From NCBI RefSeq assembly GCF_900105765.1, contig NZ_FNTX01000001.1, forward strand, positions 1,770,387 through 1,834,386: a stretch of DNA of 64,000 nucleotides, read 5' to 3'. Positions 1 to 8,720 of the stretch are shown one piece after another. Positions within the stretch are counted from its first letter, which is position 1, and the number at the start of each line of letters is the position of its first letter. Under the pieces are notes generated by a model. It had not been told where the DNA came from and ran no database searches. It worked only from the letters and a program-made list of their open reading frames with translations. Source of the DNA: Ruania alba. GTDB lineage: Bacteria > Actinomycetota > Actinomycetes > Actinomycetales > Beutenbergiaceae. Made by a program: the position numbers and the translations under genes.

Positions 1-183
1 GGTGGCCGGTGAGGTCCCGGCCCGTTCGGCGAGCTCGGTGATGGACAGCTCCAGCGGGGCCGTAGGGTCCTCGAGGAGAACATCGGCGATCTTGTCCATC
101 GCCGCGGACATCAACGGGCGGTTGGCATGGATACGCTCAGCCACCCGGAGTGTCCGGTCGACCTCGGCCTGAGCAATCCGCAC
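1..183 (-). CDS. MurR/RpiR-family transcriptional regulator, partial (N-terminus)
   Basis: The reverse strand reads out of the window from a GTG start at 183, giving 61 residues. The visible part matches the N-terminal helix-turn-helix of RpiR-type sugar-phosphate regulators: an early helix with DKIADVLLEDP, then the recognition region with LSITELAERAGTSPAT. GAGAGGG about 7 nt upstream supports GTG 183 over ATG codons at 202 and 205. It is divergent from the sugar-kinase-like gene at 266, so an amino-sugar regulator next to its target is a reasonable inference. The SIS effector domain lies outside the window. Confidence 0.75.
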   Translation of the reverse strand, partial: MRIAQAEVDRTLRVAERIHANRPLMSAAMDKIADVLLEDPTAPLELSITELAERAGTSPAT

Positions 184-224
184 GTGAAAATCCCTCTCGC
201 ATCATTGGTGAAGTACGTGAAAGG

Positions 225-262
225 TATTCTCAACCAGGTCACTCGTCAAGCCAATCGGAGGA
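225..262 (+). promoter_or_regulatory. Candidate promoter -10 and RBS of the BadF-family kinase
   Basis: The 82-bp divergent spacer holds TATTCT (225-230) as a good -10 and GGAGGA (257-262) four bases before the GTG at 266. A loose dyad (TGAAA...TTCTCA) surrounds the -10 and could bind the adjacent RpiR protein, but it is weak. Confidence 0.4.
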
Positions 263-265
263 ATC

Positions 266-1252
266 GTGACCAATTGTTATCTCGGGATCGACGCCGGCGG
301 GACCTCGACCCGTGCCGCCGTGGTCCGTGCCGACGGCACCTGCGTCGGTGTGGGGCGTGCCGGCAGCGGGAACCCGATCAGCGCCGGACCCGACCATGCC
401 GCCGCACAGGTCCTGCTCGCCACCCGCCACGCACTCGAGGACGCAGGCATCGGCGCGGACCGGATGGTCGGTGGTATCGCAGCGATGGCGGGAAGCCGGG
501 TGGCTCGCCACGCGGACTGGCTGAACGATCCGCTCCACGAGGCCGGGATCGGGATCTCGTTGACCCTGGAGCCGGACCTGCTCGCCGCCTTCCTGTCTGC
601 CACGCCGCAGCCGGACGGCTATGCGGTGGTCGCCGGTACCGGTGCCGTGGCCGTGCGCGTACGCGGCTTCGAGCTCGAGGCCGTCACCGATGGCTTGGGA
701 TGGCTACTCGGTGATGCGGGATCAGGGTTCTGGATCGGCCACCAGGCAATCCGGCACGCCTTGGCCGCGCTGGACGGCCGTGCCCCGGCGTCGACACTCA
801 CGGACGCGCTCCTCGAGTCGCTGGAGCTCGATCCGGAGGCGCCAGCGGAGGTGGAGGGACGCCCGGGTGCGATTCAGCACGCCGTCGACCTGCTCTACAC
901 CTGGCGCCCGGTGGAACTCGCCCGGTTGGCGCCCCTGGCCTTCACGGCCGCACAGGCGGGCGACCCTGCTGCCGTCGAGATCGTCGACGAAGCCGGGCGC
1001 GCACTGCGTGCCGCGCTCACCTCGATGCTCGTCCCAGAGGTGTCCGGACCATTGGTGTTCGGCGGGAGCGTGCTCACCCAGCAGCCTGCGGTGGCCTCGG
1101 CCGTTGCCGCCGCGGTGCCGGGCCAGGAACCGCTGCTCACCTCCGACGGGTTGGTCGGCGCGGCCGTGCTGGCGCTCCGTCGAGGCGGCGTGACGGTGTC
1201 GGAGGCGACCTTCGACCGCCTCAGTGAGACGATCGCGGCACGGCGGAACTGA
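266..1252 (+). CDS. BadF/BadG/BcrA/BcrD-family ATPase, N-acetylglucosamine kinase-like
   Basis: This 328-residue protein of the ASKHA fold shows the phosphate-1 loop GIDAGGTST (residues 7-15), phosphate-2 VAGTGAVA (about 122-129) and the DGLGWLLGDAGSG motif (142-154) characteristic of GlcNAc kinase-like BadF proteins. Length and single-domain form fit a sugar kinase rather than a 2-hydroxyacyl-CoA dehydratase activator. The GTG start has GGAGGA just upstream. The divergent RpiR regulator supports a role in amino-sugar phosphorylation, likely cytoplasmic GlcNAc or a related sugar; the exact substrate is inference. Confidence 0.8.
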   Translation: MTNCYLGIDAGGTSTRAAVVRADGTCVGVGRAGSGNPISAGPDHAAAQVLLATRHALEDAGIGADRMVGGIAAMAGSRVARHADWLNDPLHEAGIGISLTLEPDLLAAFLSATPQPDGYAVVAGTGAVAVRVRGFELEAVTDGLGWLLGDAGSGFWIGHQAIRHALAALDGRAPASTLTDALLESLELDPEAPAEVEGRPGAIQHAVDLLYTWRPVELARLAPLAFTAAQAGDPAAVEIVDEAGRALRAALTSMLVPEVSGPLVFGGSVLTQQPAVASAVAAAVPGQEPLLTSDGLVGAAVLALRRGGVTVSEATFDRLSETIAARRN

Positions 1253-1259
1253 TCCCCGC

Positions 1260-3335
1260 TCACGCGGTGGCGGAGGTCATCTGCCGCAGCTCCTTCTTCA
1301 GGTCCGCGATCTCGTCCCGCAACCGGGCGGCAAGCTCGAACTGCAGTTCCTCGGCTGCGGCGTGCATCTGGTCGTTGAGCTGCTGGATGAGGTCCGCCAG
1401 ATCGCTCGCCGCCGCACCGGCGAGACTGTCGCGCCCGCTCGGCACGGGAGCCTTGCCCTTGGCCTTCCGGTAGCCGCCCTCGAGGAGTTCCTTGGTATCG
1501 ATGTCCTCGCGGGTGAGCATGTCCGTGATGTCGCCGATCCGCTTGCGCAGCGGCGTCGGGTCGATCCCCATCTCGAGGTTGTAGGCGAGCTGCTTCTCCC
1601 GGCGCCGATTGGTCTCCTCGATCGCGTGCTGCATGGACGCCGTCACAGTGTCGGCGTACATGTGCACCTGTCCGGACACGTTTCGGGCCGCTCGCCCGAT
1701 GGTCTGGATGAGTGAAGTTCCGGAGCGTAGGAATCCTTCCTTGTCGGCATCGAGAATGCTCACCAGGGAGACTTCTGGCAGGTCGAGCCCCTCGCGGAGC
1801 AGGTTGATCCCGACCAGCACGTCGAAAGTGCCCATCCGGAGTTCCCGGAGCAGTTCGACCCGACGCAGCGTGTCCACCTCGGAGTGCAGGTACCGCACCT
1901 GCACCCCACGTTCGAGCAGATAGTCGGTGAGGTCCTCGGACATCTTCTTCGTCAGGGTGGTGACGAGCACCCGCTCGTTCCGCCCGGTGCGCTCGGTGAT
2001 CTCGGCGAGCAGGTCGTCGATCTGCCCCTGGGTGGGCTTGACCACGACCTCGGGGTCGATCAGACCGGTGGGCCGGATGATCTGCTCCACGACGCCGTCG
2101 GACTGGCTCAACTCATAGTCACCGGGCGTGGCGGAGAGGTACACGGTCTGACCGATCCGCTCGAGGAACTCCTCCCAGCGCAACGGACGGTTGTCCATCG
2201 CGCTCGGTAGCCGGAACCCGTGCTCGACCAGCGTGCGCTTGCGGGACATGTCGCCCTCGTACATCGCCCCGATCTGTGGCACGGTCACATGTGATTCGTC
2301 CACGACGAGGAGGAAATCCTCGGGGAAGTAGTCCAGCAACGTGTGCGGCGCAGTACCCGCCTCGCGCCCGTCGATGTGCCGGGAGTAGTTCTCGATGCCG
2401 GAGCAGGAGCCGATCTGGCGCATCATCTCGATGTCGTAGGTGGTCCGCATGCGCAGCCGTTGCGCCTCGAGCAGCTTGTTCTGCGACTCCAGCGCCGCGA
2501 GCCGTTCCTCGAGCTCCGCCTCGATCGTGGTGATCGCACGCTCCATCCGCTCCGGACCTGCGACGTAGTGCGTGGCGGGGAACAGATAGACCTCCTGCTC
2601 CGAGCGCACCACCTCACCGGTGAGCGGATTCAGGGCTGCCAACGACTCGATCTCGTCGCCGAACATCTCGATCCGCACCGCGAGCTCTTCGTAGACGGGG
2701 ATGATCTCAATCGTGTCCCCACGCACCCGGAAGGTGCCGCGGGTGAACGCCATGTCGTTGCGGGTGTACTGCATGGTGACGAACTGCCGGAGCAGGTCGT
2801 CGCGCTCGACCTGGTCCCCCACCCGCAACGGGACCATCCGGTCCACGTACTCCTGCGGCGTGCCGAGGCCGTAGATGCAGGACACCGAGGCCACCACGAC
2901 GACGTCCCGCCGGGTGAGCAGGTTGTTGGTGGCCGAGTGCCGGAGCCGCTCCACCTCGTCGTTGATCGAGGAGTCCTTCTCGATGTAGGTGTCGGTCTGT
3001 GGGACGTAGGCCTCGGGCTGGTAGTAGTCGTAGTAGGAGACGAAGTACTCGACGGCATTGTTCGGGAGCAGTTCACGAAACTCCGTGGCCAGCTGGGCAG
3101 CGAGGGTCTTGTTCGGCGCCATCACGAGTGTGGGCCGCTGCACCTGCTCGATCAACCAGGCCGTCGTGGCCGACTTCCCGGTACCGGTGGCGCCCAGGAG
3201 CACCACGTCCTTCTCCCCCGCGTTGAGGCGTTCGGTCAGCTGGGCGATGGCGGTGGGCTGGTCTCCCGCGGGTTGGAACTCGGAGACGACCTCGAGCGGG
3301 GCGAGGGTGCGCTGCAGATCGGTGACGGGACGCAT
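1260..3335 (-). CDS. uvrB: Excinuclease ABC subunit UvrB
   Basis: UvrB is the damage-verifying helicase-like subunit of nucleotide excision repair. The 691-residue product has Walker A GATGTGKS (48-55), the beta-hairpin [12 protein letters not shown] that clamps DNA, the DEAD-like DESH box, a helicase C domain and a C-terminal UVR motif that contacts UvrC. I place the start at ATG 3335 ([10 protein letters not shown]) instead of the longer frame to 3383, because TACCGT lies exactly 7 nt upstream, a leaderless pattern, and family members start here. It is divergent from the esterase at 3376. Confidence 0.97.
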   Translation of the reverse strand: MRPVTDLQRTLAPLEVVSEFQPAGDQPTAIAQLTERLNAGEKDVVLLGATGTGKSATTAWLIEQVQRPTLVMAPNKTLAAQLATEFRELLPNNAVEYFVSYYDYYQPEAYVPQTDTYIEKDSSINDEVERLRHSATNNLLTRRDVVVVASVSCIYGLGTPQEYVDRMVPLRVGDQVERDDLLRQFVTMQYTRNDMAFTRGTFRVRGDTIEIIPVYEELAVRIEMFGDEIESLAALNPLTGEVVRSEQEVYLFPATHYVAGPERMERAITTIEAELEERLAALESQNKLLEAQRLRMRTTYDIEMMRQIGSCSGIENYSRHIDGREAGTAPHTLLDYFPEDFLLVVDESHVTVPQIGAMYEGDMSRKRTLVEHGFRLPSAMDNRPLRWEEFLERIGQTVYLSATPGDYELSQSDGVVEQIIRPTGLIDPEVVVKPTQGQIDDLLAEITERTGRNERVLVTTLTKKMSEDLTDYLLERGVQVRYLHSEVDTLRRVELLRELRMGTFDVLVGINLLREGLDLPEVSLVSILDADKEGFLRSGTSLIQTIGRAARNVSGQVHMYADTVTASMQHAIEETNRRREKQLAYNLEMGIDPTPLRKRIGDITDMLTREDIDTKELLEGGYRKAKGKAPVPSGRDSLAGAAASDLADLIQQLNDQMHAAAEELQFELAARLRDEIADLKKELRQMTSATA

Positions 3336-3342
3336 GGTTCCT

Positions 3343-3348
3343 ACGGTA
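3343..3348 (-). promoter_or_regulatory. Leaderless promoter -10 of uvrB
   Basis: TACCGT on the reverse strand is followed by 7 nt and the ATG at 3335. This decides the uvrB start. No LexA-type box is evident in the 40-bp divergent spacer. Confidence 0.5.
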
Positions 3349-3375
3349 CGCGCGGGGTGTGACATCCTTCCCGTC

Positions 3376-4074
3376 GTGACCACTCAGCCCCGTCCGCAGC
3401 ACCGCCCGACCCTGCTCCCCATCGACGAGGAGCGGGTCGTCTGGTCTGACCCCACCGCCGACCTGCCGACCGCGCTGGCCGACCGTCCGCTGCTGGTGCT
3501 GATGCACGGCTACGGTGCGCACGAGCACGACCTGACTCCCCTGGTTCCCGCGATCGCCGGCAACGCGGTGGTGGCGAGCCTGCGTGCCCCACTGCCGGCC
3601 GGCCCGGGCTACGCGTGGTTCCCGATCGAGGATGTCGAGAACGCCGGGTCACCCGATCCTGCCATCGCCGCCGCCACGACCGCTGGAGTGATGCGATGGC
3701 TCGAACGCACCCAGGCGCTGGCCCGCACCAACGGGCCGGTCGGCCTGCTGGGCTTCTCCCAGGGCGGTGCGATGGTCACGCACCTGATGCGGCACCACCC
3801 GGAGTTGTTCGCGTGCGGTGTGGCCCTCTCCGGGTTCACCGTGCCCGGCCTGGTGGGCGGGGACGAGGCGCTCGCTCAGATCCGCCCTCCGATGTTCTTC
3901 GGTCGCGGGAGCGCCGATCCGTTGATCCCCGCACAGGTGAGCGACCGCACGACGGCGTTCCTCGCCTCCCACACGCAGCTCACCACGCGCGTGTACCCAG
4001 GTCTGGGGCACGGCATCGCACAGGATGAGGTGGACGAGGTGGCGTCCTTCCTCGCCGAGCACCTCAACACATAG
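3376..4074 (+). CDS. Alpha/beta-hydrolase, phospholipase/carboxylesterase family
   Basis: A 232-residue cytoplasmic esterase of the LYPLA/phospholipase-carboxylesterase type. Oxyanion-hole region [11 protein letters not shown] (43-53), nucleophile elbow GFSQGG with Ser128, Asp181 in [10 protein letters not shown] and His212 in GLGHGI form a complete triad. GTG 3376 is chosen since the family begins just before this; CATCCT 7 nt upstream suggests a leaderless message and no Shine-Dalgarno is present. The substrate cannot be told from sequence. It stands between uvrB (divergent) and the OsmC gene. Confidence 0.85.
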   Translation: MTTQPRPQHRPTLLPIDEERVVWSDPTADLPTALADRPLLVLMHGYGAHEHDLTPLVPAIAGNAVVASLRAPLPAGPGYAWFPIEDVENAGSPDPAIAAATTAGVMRWLERTQALARTNGPVGLLGFSQGGAMVTHLMRHHPELFACGVALSGFTVPGLVGGDEALAQIRPPMFFGRGSADPLIPAQVSDRTTAFLASHTQLTTRVYPGLGHGIAQDEVDEVASFLAEHLNT

Positions 4075-4185
4075 GCGAGAAGAACGACCGGGCGCGGGCC
4101 GCCGTCGGCTATCGGAATGCTGCAACCTGGGCGCCCAGGGGGCAGGATGGAGATGCATCAGCCATCGACATCTCGGGAGAACCCT

Positions 4186-4614
4186 ATGTCCGTCGTCAGC
4201 AGCGCCAGCACCGCCTGGACCGGAGACCTGTTCAACGGCTCCGGTCGTACCACCTTCGACACCTCCGGTCTGGGCACCTTCGATGTGTCCTGGGACGCTC
4301 GTACCGGTCCGGGCGCCGGAACCACCACCCCGGAGGAGCTCATTGCCGCGGCGCACGCGTCCTGCTTCTCGATGGCCTTCTCGAACGAGCTGGCCAGCAA
4401 CGGGACGCCGCCGGAGACGGTGAACACCTCCGCTGAGGTGACCTTCGTCCCGGGCACCGGGATCACAGGGATCGCCCTGACGGTCTCCGCGAACGTGCCG
4501 GGGATCAGCGAGGAGGACTTTCAGCGGATCGCGGGCGCCGCCAAGGAAGGATGCCCCGTCTCGGGTGCGCTCAAGGCCACCCCGATCACCCTGACGGCGT
4601 CCCTCGCCTCCTGA
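4186..4614 (+). CDS. OsmC-family peroxiredoxin (YmaD/OsmC type)
   Basis: A 142-residue OsmC/Ohr-superfamily protein, expected to be a cytoplasmic dimer reducing organic hydroperoxides. Both reactive cysteines are present: Cys60 in AAHASCFSMAFS and Cys123 in KEGCPVSGAL. An ATG at 4186 preceded by GGGAGA is preferred over the upstream in-frame ATG at 4117, because the family starts only a few residues before the TAWTGDL strand. It belongs to the OsmC rather than Ohr branch by the HASC and GCPVS patterns; its reductant is unknown, mycothiol or lipoamide systems being likely in this phylum. Confidence 0.87.
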   Translation: MSVVSSASTAWTGDLFNGSGRTTFDTSGLGTFDVSWDARTGPGAGTTTPEELIAAAHASCFSMAFSNELASNGTPPETVNTSAEVTFVPGTGITGIALTVSANVPGISEEDFQRIAGAAKEGCPVSGALKATPITLTASLAS

Positions 4615-4626
4615 CCGCAGGCACCA

Positions 4627-5241
4627 TCACGGCCGGTCCGCCTCTGGCGGGCCGGCCGTCTCCTTGGAGCGTGCCGCCGGACCACCATCGGGCCCATGGA
4701 CCGGGTCCGGAGCCGCCGTGACCTCGTCCAGTTGTTCTCGGAACCAGTTCGCGGTGAACTGGCCGGAGGCGATTCCGAAACTGAGCGTCGCGCGCTGGTA
4801 CTCGGCGATGTCCTGGTATCCGTCCGGGACCTCTACTGTCTCGAGGCGCTGCTCGAGAGCCTCGAGGCCGGCAACGTCTGAGTCGATCCGGTCGACGATC
4901 AGGCGGAGCACCGCGACGCGTTCCGCTGGTGCGACGAGGCCGAGGAAGAACTGCCTCGGAAGGACGGCCGTCTCGAGGTCGGGGCCGACGATCTCGCTGG
5001 TCATCCAACGCCGGAACGCGGCACCGCCGGCGTCTGTGACGCCGTACACCTTCTTGCCTCGCGCACCTTCCTCTGTGCTGACCACTTCGATCAGACCGTC
5101 CGCGAGTAACCCGTCCAATGCGCGCTTGATGCTGCCGGAGCTGGCGCTGTAGAACAGCGACGGGCCGGCCTCGAACGCCTTGACGAGCCCGTAGAGACTC
5201 TGCGGACCAATCAGGAGCAAGCCAAGGATCACGTGAGCCAT
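4627..5241 (-). CDS. PadR-family transcriptional regulator
   Basis: A 204-residue PadR protein: winged helix at residues 1-80 (MAHVILGLLLIGPQSLYGL..., wing with GKKVYGVTDAG), then a C-terminal coiled domain for dimerisation (Vir_act_alpha_C-like). TAGCGT six nt before the ATG points to a leaderless transcript. The promoter overlaps a 35-bp palindrome (5265-5299) shared with the divergent hydrolase gene, so autoregulation and repression of the hydrolase are likely. The tail after residue 185 is Pro/Ala/Gly-rich and likely disordered. Effector unknown; many PadR proteins sense phenolics or drugs. Confidence 0.88.
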   Translation of the reverse strand: MAHVILGLLLIGPQSLYGLVKAFEAGPSLFYSASSGSIKRALDGLLADGLIEVVSTEEGARGKKVYGVTDAGGAAFRRWMTSEIVGPDLETAVLPRQFFLGLVAPAERVAVLRLIVDRIDSDVAGLEALEQRLETVEVPDGYQDIAEYQRATLSFGIASGQFTANWFREQLDEVTAAPDPVHGPDGGPAARSKETAGPPEADRP

Positions 5242-5264
5242 GCGGACACGCTAACACCCTTGAC

Positions 5265-5299
5265 TCTCGTAGACATATCTACTAGACCTGTCTACGAGA
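5265..5299. promoter_or_regulatory. 35-bp extended palindrome, probable PadR operator
   Basis: An 11-bp perfect inverted repeat, TCTCGTAGACA (5265-5275) and TGTCTACGAGA (5289-5299), shares its centre (5282) with an inner TCTA-C-TAGA dyad. It overlaps the inferred -35 of padR and lies between TTGACT (5260-5265, -35) and TAGACC (5283-5288, -10) of the hydrolase gene. Binding would block both divergent promoters. Confidence 0.75.
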
Positions 5300-5317
5300 C
5301 ATGCCAAGGAGGTATGG

Positions 5318-6403
5318 ATGACCCCGCCCGACACTCTCGACCGGCTGCACGCCGGCCTCGAACGCCTCACCCGCCGCCGCGCACCAATGCCGGCGCCGCA
5401 AGTCCTCGTTCGCACCCCGGACTGGGATTTCACCTTCGGGGAGCACGATCGTCCGTTCCATTCGGCGAGCATCAGCAAAGTGCTCGCGGCCACTCTGGTG
5501 ACCATGCTCGTCGAACGAGGAGATCTCGACTTCGACACACCTCTCGGTGCCCTGCTGCCGGCATCCGACACCGATCCACTGCCGGCCGCTCCCGGCGTCG
5601 ACATCGCGTCTGAGGTGACCGTCGACCACCTGCTCTCCCACACCAGCGGATTGCCGGACTACTTCGTCACCTCACGCGGCCATGACACCGCCTGCTCGGC
5701 CCGGACGCTCACCACCGATCCCGATCGGCTCTGGACCGTGCCAGAGATTCTCGCCTCGACACGGAACCTCCCACCGGTCGGCCGCCCCGGGGAACGCTTC
5801 TGCTACTCGGACACCGGCTACACGCTGCTCGGCAGAATCACCGAGGAGATCACCGGCACGCGATTCGAGACGGCGTTGCGCGAGCACGTCTTCGACCGGT
5901 GTGGGATGAGTACGACGTCAACGCCCCATGGCGACGCCACAGTGCCCGCCGACCTCGCCCAGCTGGACATCGTGCCCATGTGGATCCGCGGTCACGAACT
6001 CAGCCGTGCACTGTGCCTGAGCGCCGGCCGCGCCGACGGCGGCATCGTGACCATCCCGGCTGATCTGATGCGGTTCCAGGAGGCACTCCACACCGGACAG
6101 CTCATCACCAGGGACCACCTCGACCGCATGCGGCGGCCTCGGAACCGGTTCCGGCGTGGCATCCACTACGGCGCGGGCATGGCCACCATCAAGTTCGGCG
6201 AGTTCGCCCCGCCGTTCTTGCGCGGCGTTGCAGAGCCGGCCGGTGGCATCGGGCTCTCCGCCACCCACATGTTCTACTATCCGCAGCAGCGCGCGCACGT
6301 CATACTGAACTTCCACTCCACCCGCGCGATGAGTCAGAGCTTTCGATTCCACATCACCCTCGCCCGGCTGATCTCGCGGCCCGCGATGAGCGTAGGAGGC
6401 TGA
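5318..6403 (+). CDS. Serine hydrolase, beta-lactamase/class C PBP-like family
   Basis: A 361-residue member of the beta-lactamase-related (Pfam Beta-lactamase, EstB-like) serine hydrolases. The SxxK motif SISK places the nucleophile at Ser51 with Lys54; the second motif is YSDTGY at 163-168, with Asp where Asn is common, a variant also met in esterase-like members. HLLSHTSGLPDY (104-115) is a typical family signature. No signal peptide is visible, so a cytoplasmic esterase or amidase is more probable than a cell-wall enzyme. AAGGAGG (5306-5312) precedes the ATG. Divergent PadR likely controls it; a small membrane protein follows 5 bp downstream. Confidence 0.85.
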   Translation: MTPPDTLDRLHAGLERLTRRRAPMPAPQVLVRTPDWDFTFGEHDRPFHSASISKVLAATLVTMLVERGDLDFDTPLGALLPASDTDPLPAAPGVDIASEVTVDHLLSHTSGLPDYFVTSRGHDTACSARTLTTDPDRLWTVPEILASTRNLPPVGRPGERFCYSDTGYTLLGRITEEITGTRFETALREHVFDRCGMSTTSTPHGDATVPADLAQLDIVPMWIRGHELSRALCLSAGRADGGIVTIPADLMRFQEALHTGQLITRDHLDRMRRPRNRFRRGIHYGAGMATIKFGEFAPPFLRGVAEPAGGIGLSATHMFYYPQQRAHVILNFHSTRAMSQSFRFHITLARLISRPAMSVGG

Positions 6404-6408
6404 GCCGT

Positions 6409-6705
6409 ATGCACATCTCCACCGGCCACTGGGCGGCGTTCGGCGGCGGCGTGCTCGGCGCGAACTGCGTGCCGCACCTGGTCACCGCCGCACGGCGGGG
6501 ACGGATGCTCACCCCGATCGCCGGCGAGGACTCCGGTCCCACCGCGAACCTCGCCTGGGGCGCGATCAACCTGACGGCGAGCGTGGCCCTTGCCGTCAGC
6601 GCCCACCGGCGGCTCGACCGGCGTGCAGAGGGTGCCGTGGCATGCGCGGCAGGAGCCGCCACGTTCGGCCTCTGGGCCTGGGCGTACGAGACCTGGTCGC
6701 ACTGA
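6409..6705 (+). CDS. Small membrane protein, unknown function
   Basis: A 98-residue protein with about three hydrophobic stretches: HWAAFGGGVLGANCVPHLV near the N-terminus, LAWGAINLTASVALAVSA in the middle and AVACAAGAATFGLWAWAY at the end. TAGGAGG sits about 12 nt before the ATG and overlaps the end of the upstream hydrolase gene, from whose stop it is separated by 5 bp, so co-transcription under PadR control is likely. I do not recognise a named family. Being paired with the hydrolase, it may help substrate or product handling at the membrane, which is speculation. Confidence 0.7.
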   Translation: MHISTGHWAAFGGGVLGANCVPHLVTAARRGRMLTPIAGEDSGPTANLAWGAINLTASVALAVSAHRRLDRRAEGAVACAAGAATFGLWAWAYETWSH

Positions 6706-6732
6706 GTCCGGTCGCGGCGAGCCCCGCAGCGG

Positions 6733-7944
6733 TCAGGACGGCGGCGGAACCCAGCCGGTCTCAGCCGCCCAGGCCCGCATCCGCGGCCACGCGTGGTCGA
6801 ACCATGGCTCTTTTGCCTCGGCGTAGTCGCCGGTGGTCTCGCACCGGTCGACCAGCTCCCGCTTGAGCCTCGCGTACTCTGCGCGGGCCCCGGTGTCCGC
6901 GCGCAGCCAGTCCCGGAACAACAGCGCGAACTGCCACCCCGGTCCGTCACGCACGCGCACGTGCAGATTCACGGGCCGGCCAGGGTCGGCGTTGGCATGG
7001 AAGCGCTTGGGCCACACCTCCGCCGGCACGCCATCCTTGGCTGAGTCCCACCAGTGCCCGGGCAGGCGCGGGAAACCCGCCAGGTGAAGCGCCTCCGACA
7101 GGTGATCGGCGGCATCCAGGTCCGCGACGCCCAGCTGGAGGTCGAGCACGTCCTTGGCCACCAGACCGGGCACCGAGGTCGAACCGATGTGGTGGGCGCT
7201 GCGGATCGCGGGTCCCCCGGCGAGGCGCAGCCGTTCGAGCAGATCCTCGGCCTGTGCCGACCAGTCCCGTGGCGCCCCCGGGTCGGCGACGACCGCTGGG
7301 GCCGATGGACGGTCGGCCCGGCGGCCGTCCCGCACATTCTGAGCGTATGGCGCAATCCGCTCAGACCAGACGCACTGTACCTGCGCCACCGTCTGCTCGG
7401 GGGTGCCCTCGTTGTCGATCCACACGTCGGCCACGCGACGCCGGGCGTCGTCGTCAGCCTGGGCCGCCATCCGTGCGCTGGCAGCGCTGGTGTCCATGTC
7501 GCGGTCCCGTGCCAACCGTTCCAGTCGAACACGCTCGGAGGCTCCAACGACGATCACGAGGTGATGGTCCCTGGCCAGGTCGTTCTCCACCAGCAGCGGG
7601 ATGTCGTGAACCACCACTGAACCGGCGGCGATGGTAGCCACTCGCGTCTCGGCTGCCTCCCGTACCCGGGGGTGCACGATCGCATTCAGCCGCGCGCGGG
7701 CTTTCGGGTCACCGAACACCAGCTCGGCCAGCGCTGGCCGGTCGAGCGCTCCGTCGGGCCCGAGAACCTGTGCACCGAACTCAGCCACCACCTCGGCCAG
7801 CCCATCGGTGCCCGGAGCAATGACCTCCCGTGCGAGCACATCGGAGTCCACCACGACGGCGCCCCTCGCCTCGAGCAGTCGTGCCACGCTGGACTTGCCC
7901 GCACCGATGCCTCCCGTGAGGCCGATGCTCAGGGCGTGCGTCAT
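6733..7944 (-). CDS. coaE: Dephospho-CoA kinase fused to a GrpB/UPF0157 domain
   Basis: The first ~200 residues are dephospho-CoA kinase, last step of CoA synthesis: P-loop GGIGAGKSS (11-19), substrate residues VVDSDVLARE (31-40), HPRVR and a lid with RDRDM. A GrpB-type nucleotidyltransferase-like domain follows (about 225-395) with HHIGSTSVPGLVAKDVLDLQ (251-270) and PVNLHVR. The same fusion is known in mycobacterial CoaE, where the extra domain is thought to help folding. ATG 7944 overlaps the upstream pcp stop by ATGA, so translation is coupled. 403 residues. Confidence 0.95.
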   Translation of the reverse strand: MTHALSIGLTGGIGAGKSSVARLLEARGAVVVDSDVLAREVIAPGTDGLAEVVAEFGAQVLGPDGALDRPALAELVFGDPKARARLNAIVHPRVREAAETRVATIAAGSVVVHDIPLLVENDLARDHHLVIVVGASERVRLERLARDRDMDTSAASARMAAQADDDARRRVADVWIDNEGTPEQTVAQVQCVWSERIAPYAQNVRDGRRADRPSAPAVVADPGAPRDWSAQAEDLLERLRLAGGPAIRSAHHIGSTSVPGLVAKDVLDLQLGVADLDAADHLSEALHLAGFPRLPGHWWDSAKDGVPAEVWPKRFHANADPGRPVNLHVRVRDGPGWQFALLFRDWLRADTGARAEYARLKRELVDRCETTGDYAEAKEPWFDHAWPRMRAWAAETGWVPPPS

Positions 7945-8567
7945 GACACGCTCCCGCTCGTCGCCGTGAGGTCGGGCCGCGGGTCGAGGGCCTCCTCGAG
8001 GACCACGTGCAGTGCACGGGCGATGCTCGCCAGGTCCAGCTGCTCGGTGGCAGGCACGTGCACGAATCCGGCACGCCGCCGGCCCGGTTCGGTCTCCGCC
8101 CACGCTGAGGCCCGGTAGAAGACGGCGTTGCAGACGTAGGTCCCCGCCGTCATCGACAGAACGGCTGGAATGTCGGCGGCGTGGAGCGCAACGAGCGCTC
8201 GCTTGACCGGGAGCGACGTCCACAGGCCCGTCGGGCCGCCATCGACCACGGCGACCTCCGCCGGCTGCGCGCCGTCGTTGTCCGGGATCGGTGCATCGCA
8301 CAGGTTCACCGCCAGTCGTTCCAGGCTGATCCCTGGTCGCGCAGCGGCCAGGCCGGTGGCCACGACGAGCGTGGGCTCGTACTCGGCCAACAGACGTTCC
8401 AGACGCTCTGCGGCTCGCTCGTAGGAGACGGGGAGCTGCGCCGTCACCAGCCGTTCCGGGCGACGCCATTGCTCGGCGACGAGCCGGACGGCATCGATCG
8501 ACGGGTTGGTGCGGGCACCGTCGAACGGTTCGAATCCGGTGAGGAGGACGGTCGCGGGTTCGGCCAC
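7941..8567 (-). CDS. pcp: Pyroglutamyl-peptidase I
   Basis: A 208-residue C15 cysteine peptidase removing N-terminal pyroglutamate from peptides in the cytosol. The family opening GFEPFDGARTNPS (11-23) is followed by catalytic Glu83 (SLERLAVN), Cys146 (AGTYVCNAVFY) and His170 (AGFVHVP), so the triad is complete. It is transcribed with coaE (4-nt overlap). Upstream is the rpsA terminator and a 9-bp dyad at 8602-8637 which could mark its promoter region or a second attenuating hairpin. Confidence 0.93.
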   Translation of the reverse strand: MAEPATVLLTGFEPFDGARTNPSIDAVRLVAEQWRRPERLVTAQLPVSYERAAERLERLLAEYEPTLVVATGLAAARPGISLERLAVNLCDAPIPDNDGAQPAEVAVVDGGPTGLWTSLPVKRALVALHAADIPAVLSMTAGTYVCNAVFYRASAWAETEPGRRRAGFVHVPATEQLDLASIARALHVVLEEALDPRPDLTATSGSVS

Positions 8568-8601
8568 GTGCCTACCCTACGGCCCGTCTGACCTAGCATC
8601 C

Positions 8602-8637
8602 GCAGTCTGATTCATTCCCGCCGCTCGGTCAGACTGC
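8602..8637. repeat. 9-bp inverted repeat upstream of pcp
   Basis: GCAGTCTGA (8602-8610) and TCAGACTGC (8629-8637) are perfect complements with an 18-nt loop. GTCTGACC (8586-8593) and another GGTCAGAC copy (8646-8653) add related half-sites. It sits 35 bp before the pcp start and could be an operator cluster or hairpin. Confidence 0.4.
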
Positions 8638-8671
8638 CGCCACTGGGTCAGACGACGGTCGACACAACGAC

Positions 8672-8706
8672 ACCGGCCCGCCACCTTCGCGAGGTGACGG
8701 GCCGGT
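8672..8706 (-). terminator. Terminator hairpin after rpsA
   Basis: A 15-bp stem with one mismatch, arms 8672-8686 and 8692-8706, around a 5-nt loop (TCGCG), begins 14 bp past the rpsA stop. There is no long U tract, only TCGTTGTGTCG after it on the transcript, as is common in high-GC actinobacteria. Confidence 0.75.
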
Positions 8707-8720
8707 GATCGATCATCCGG

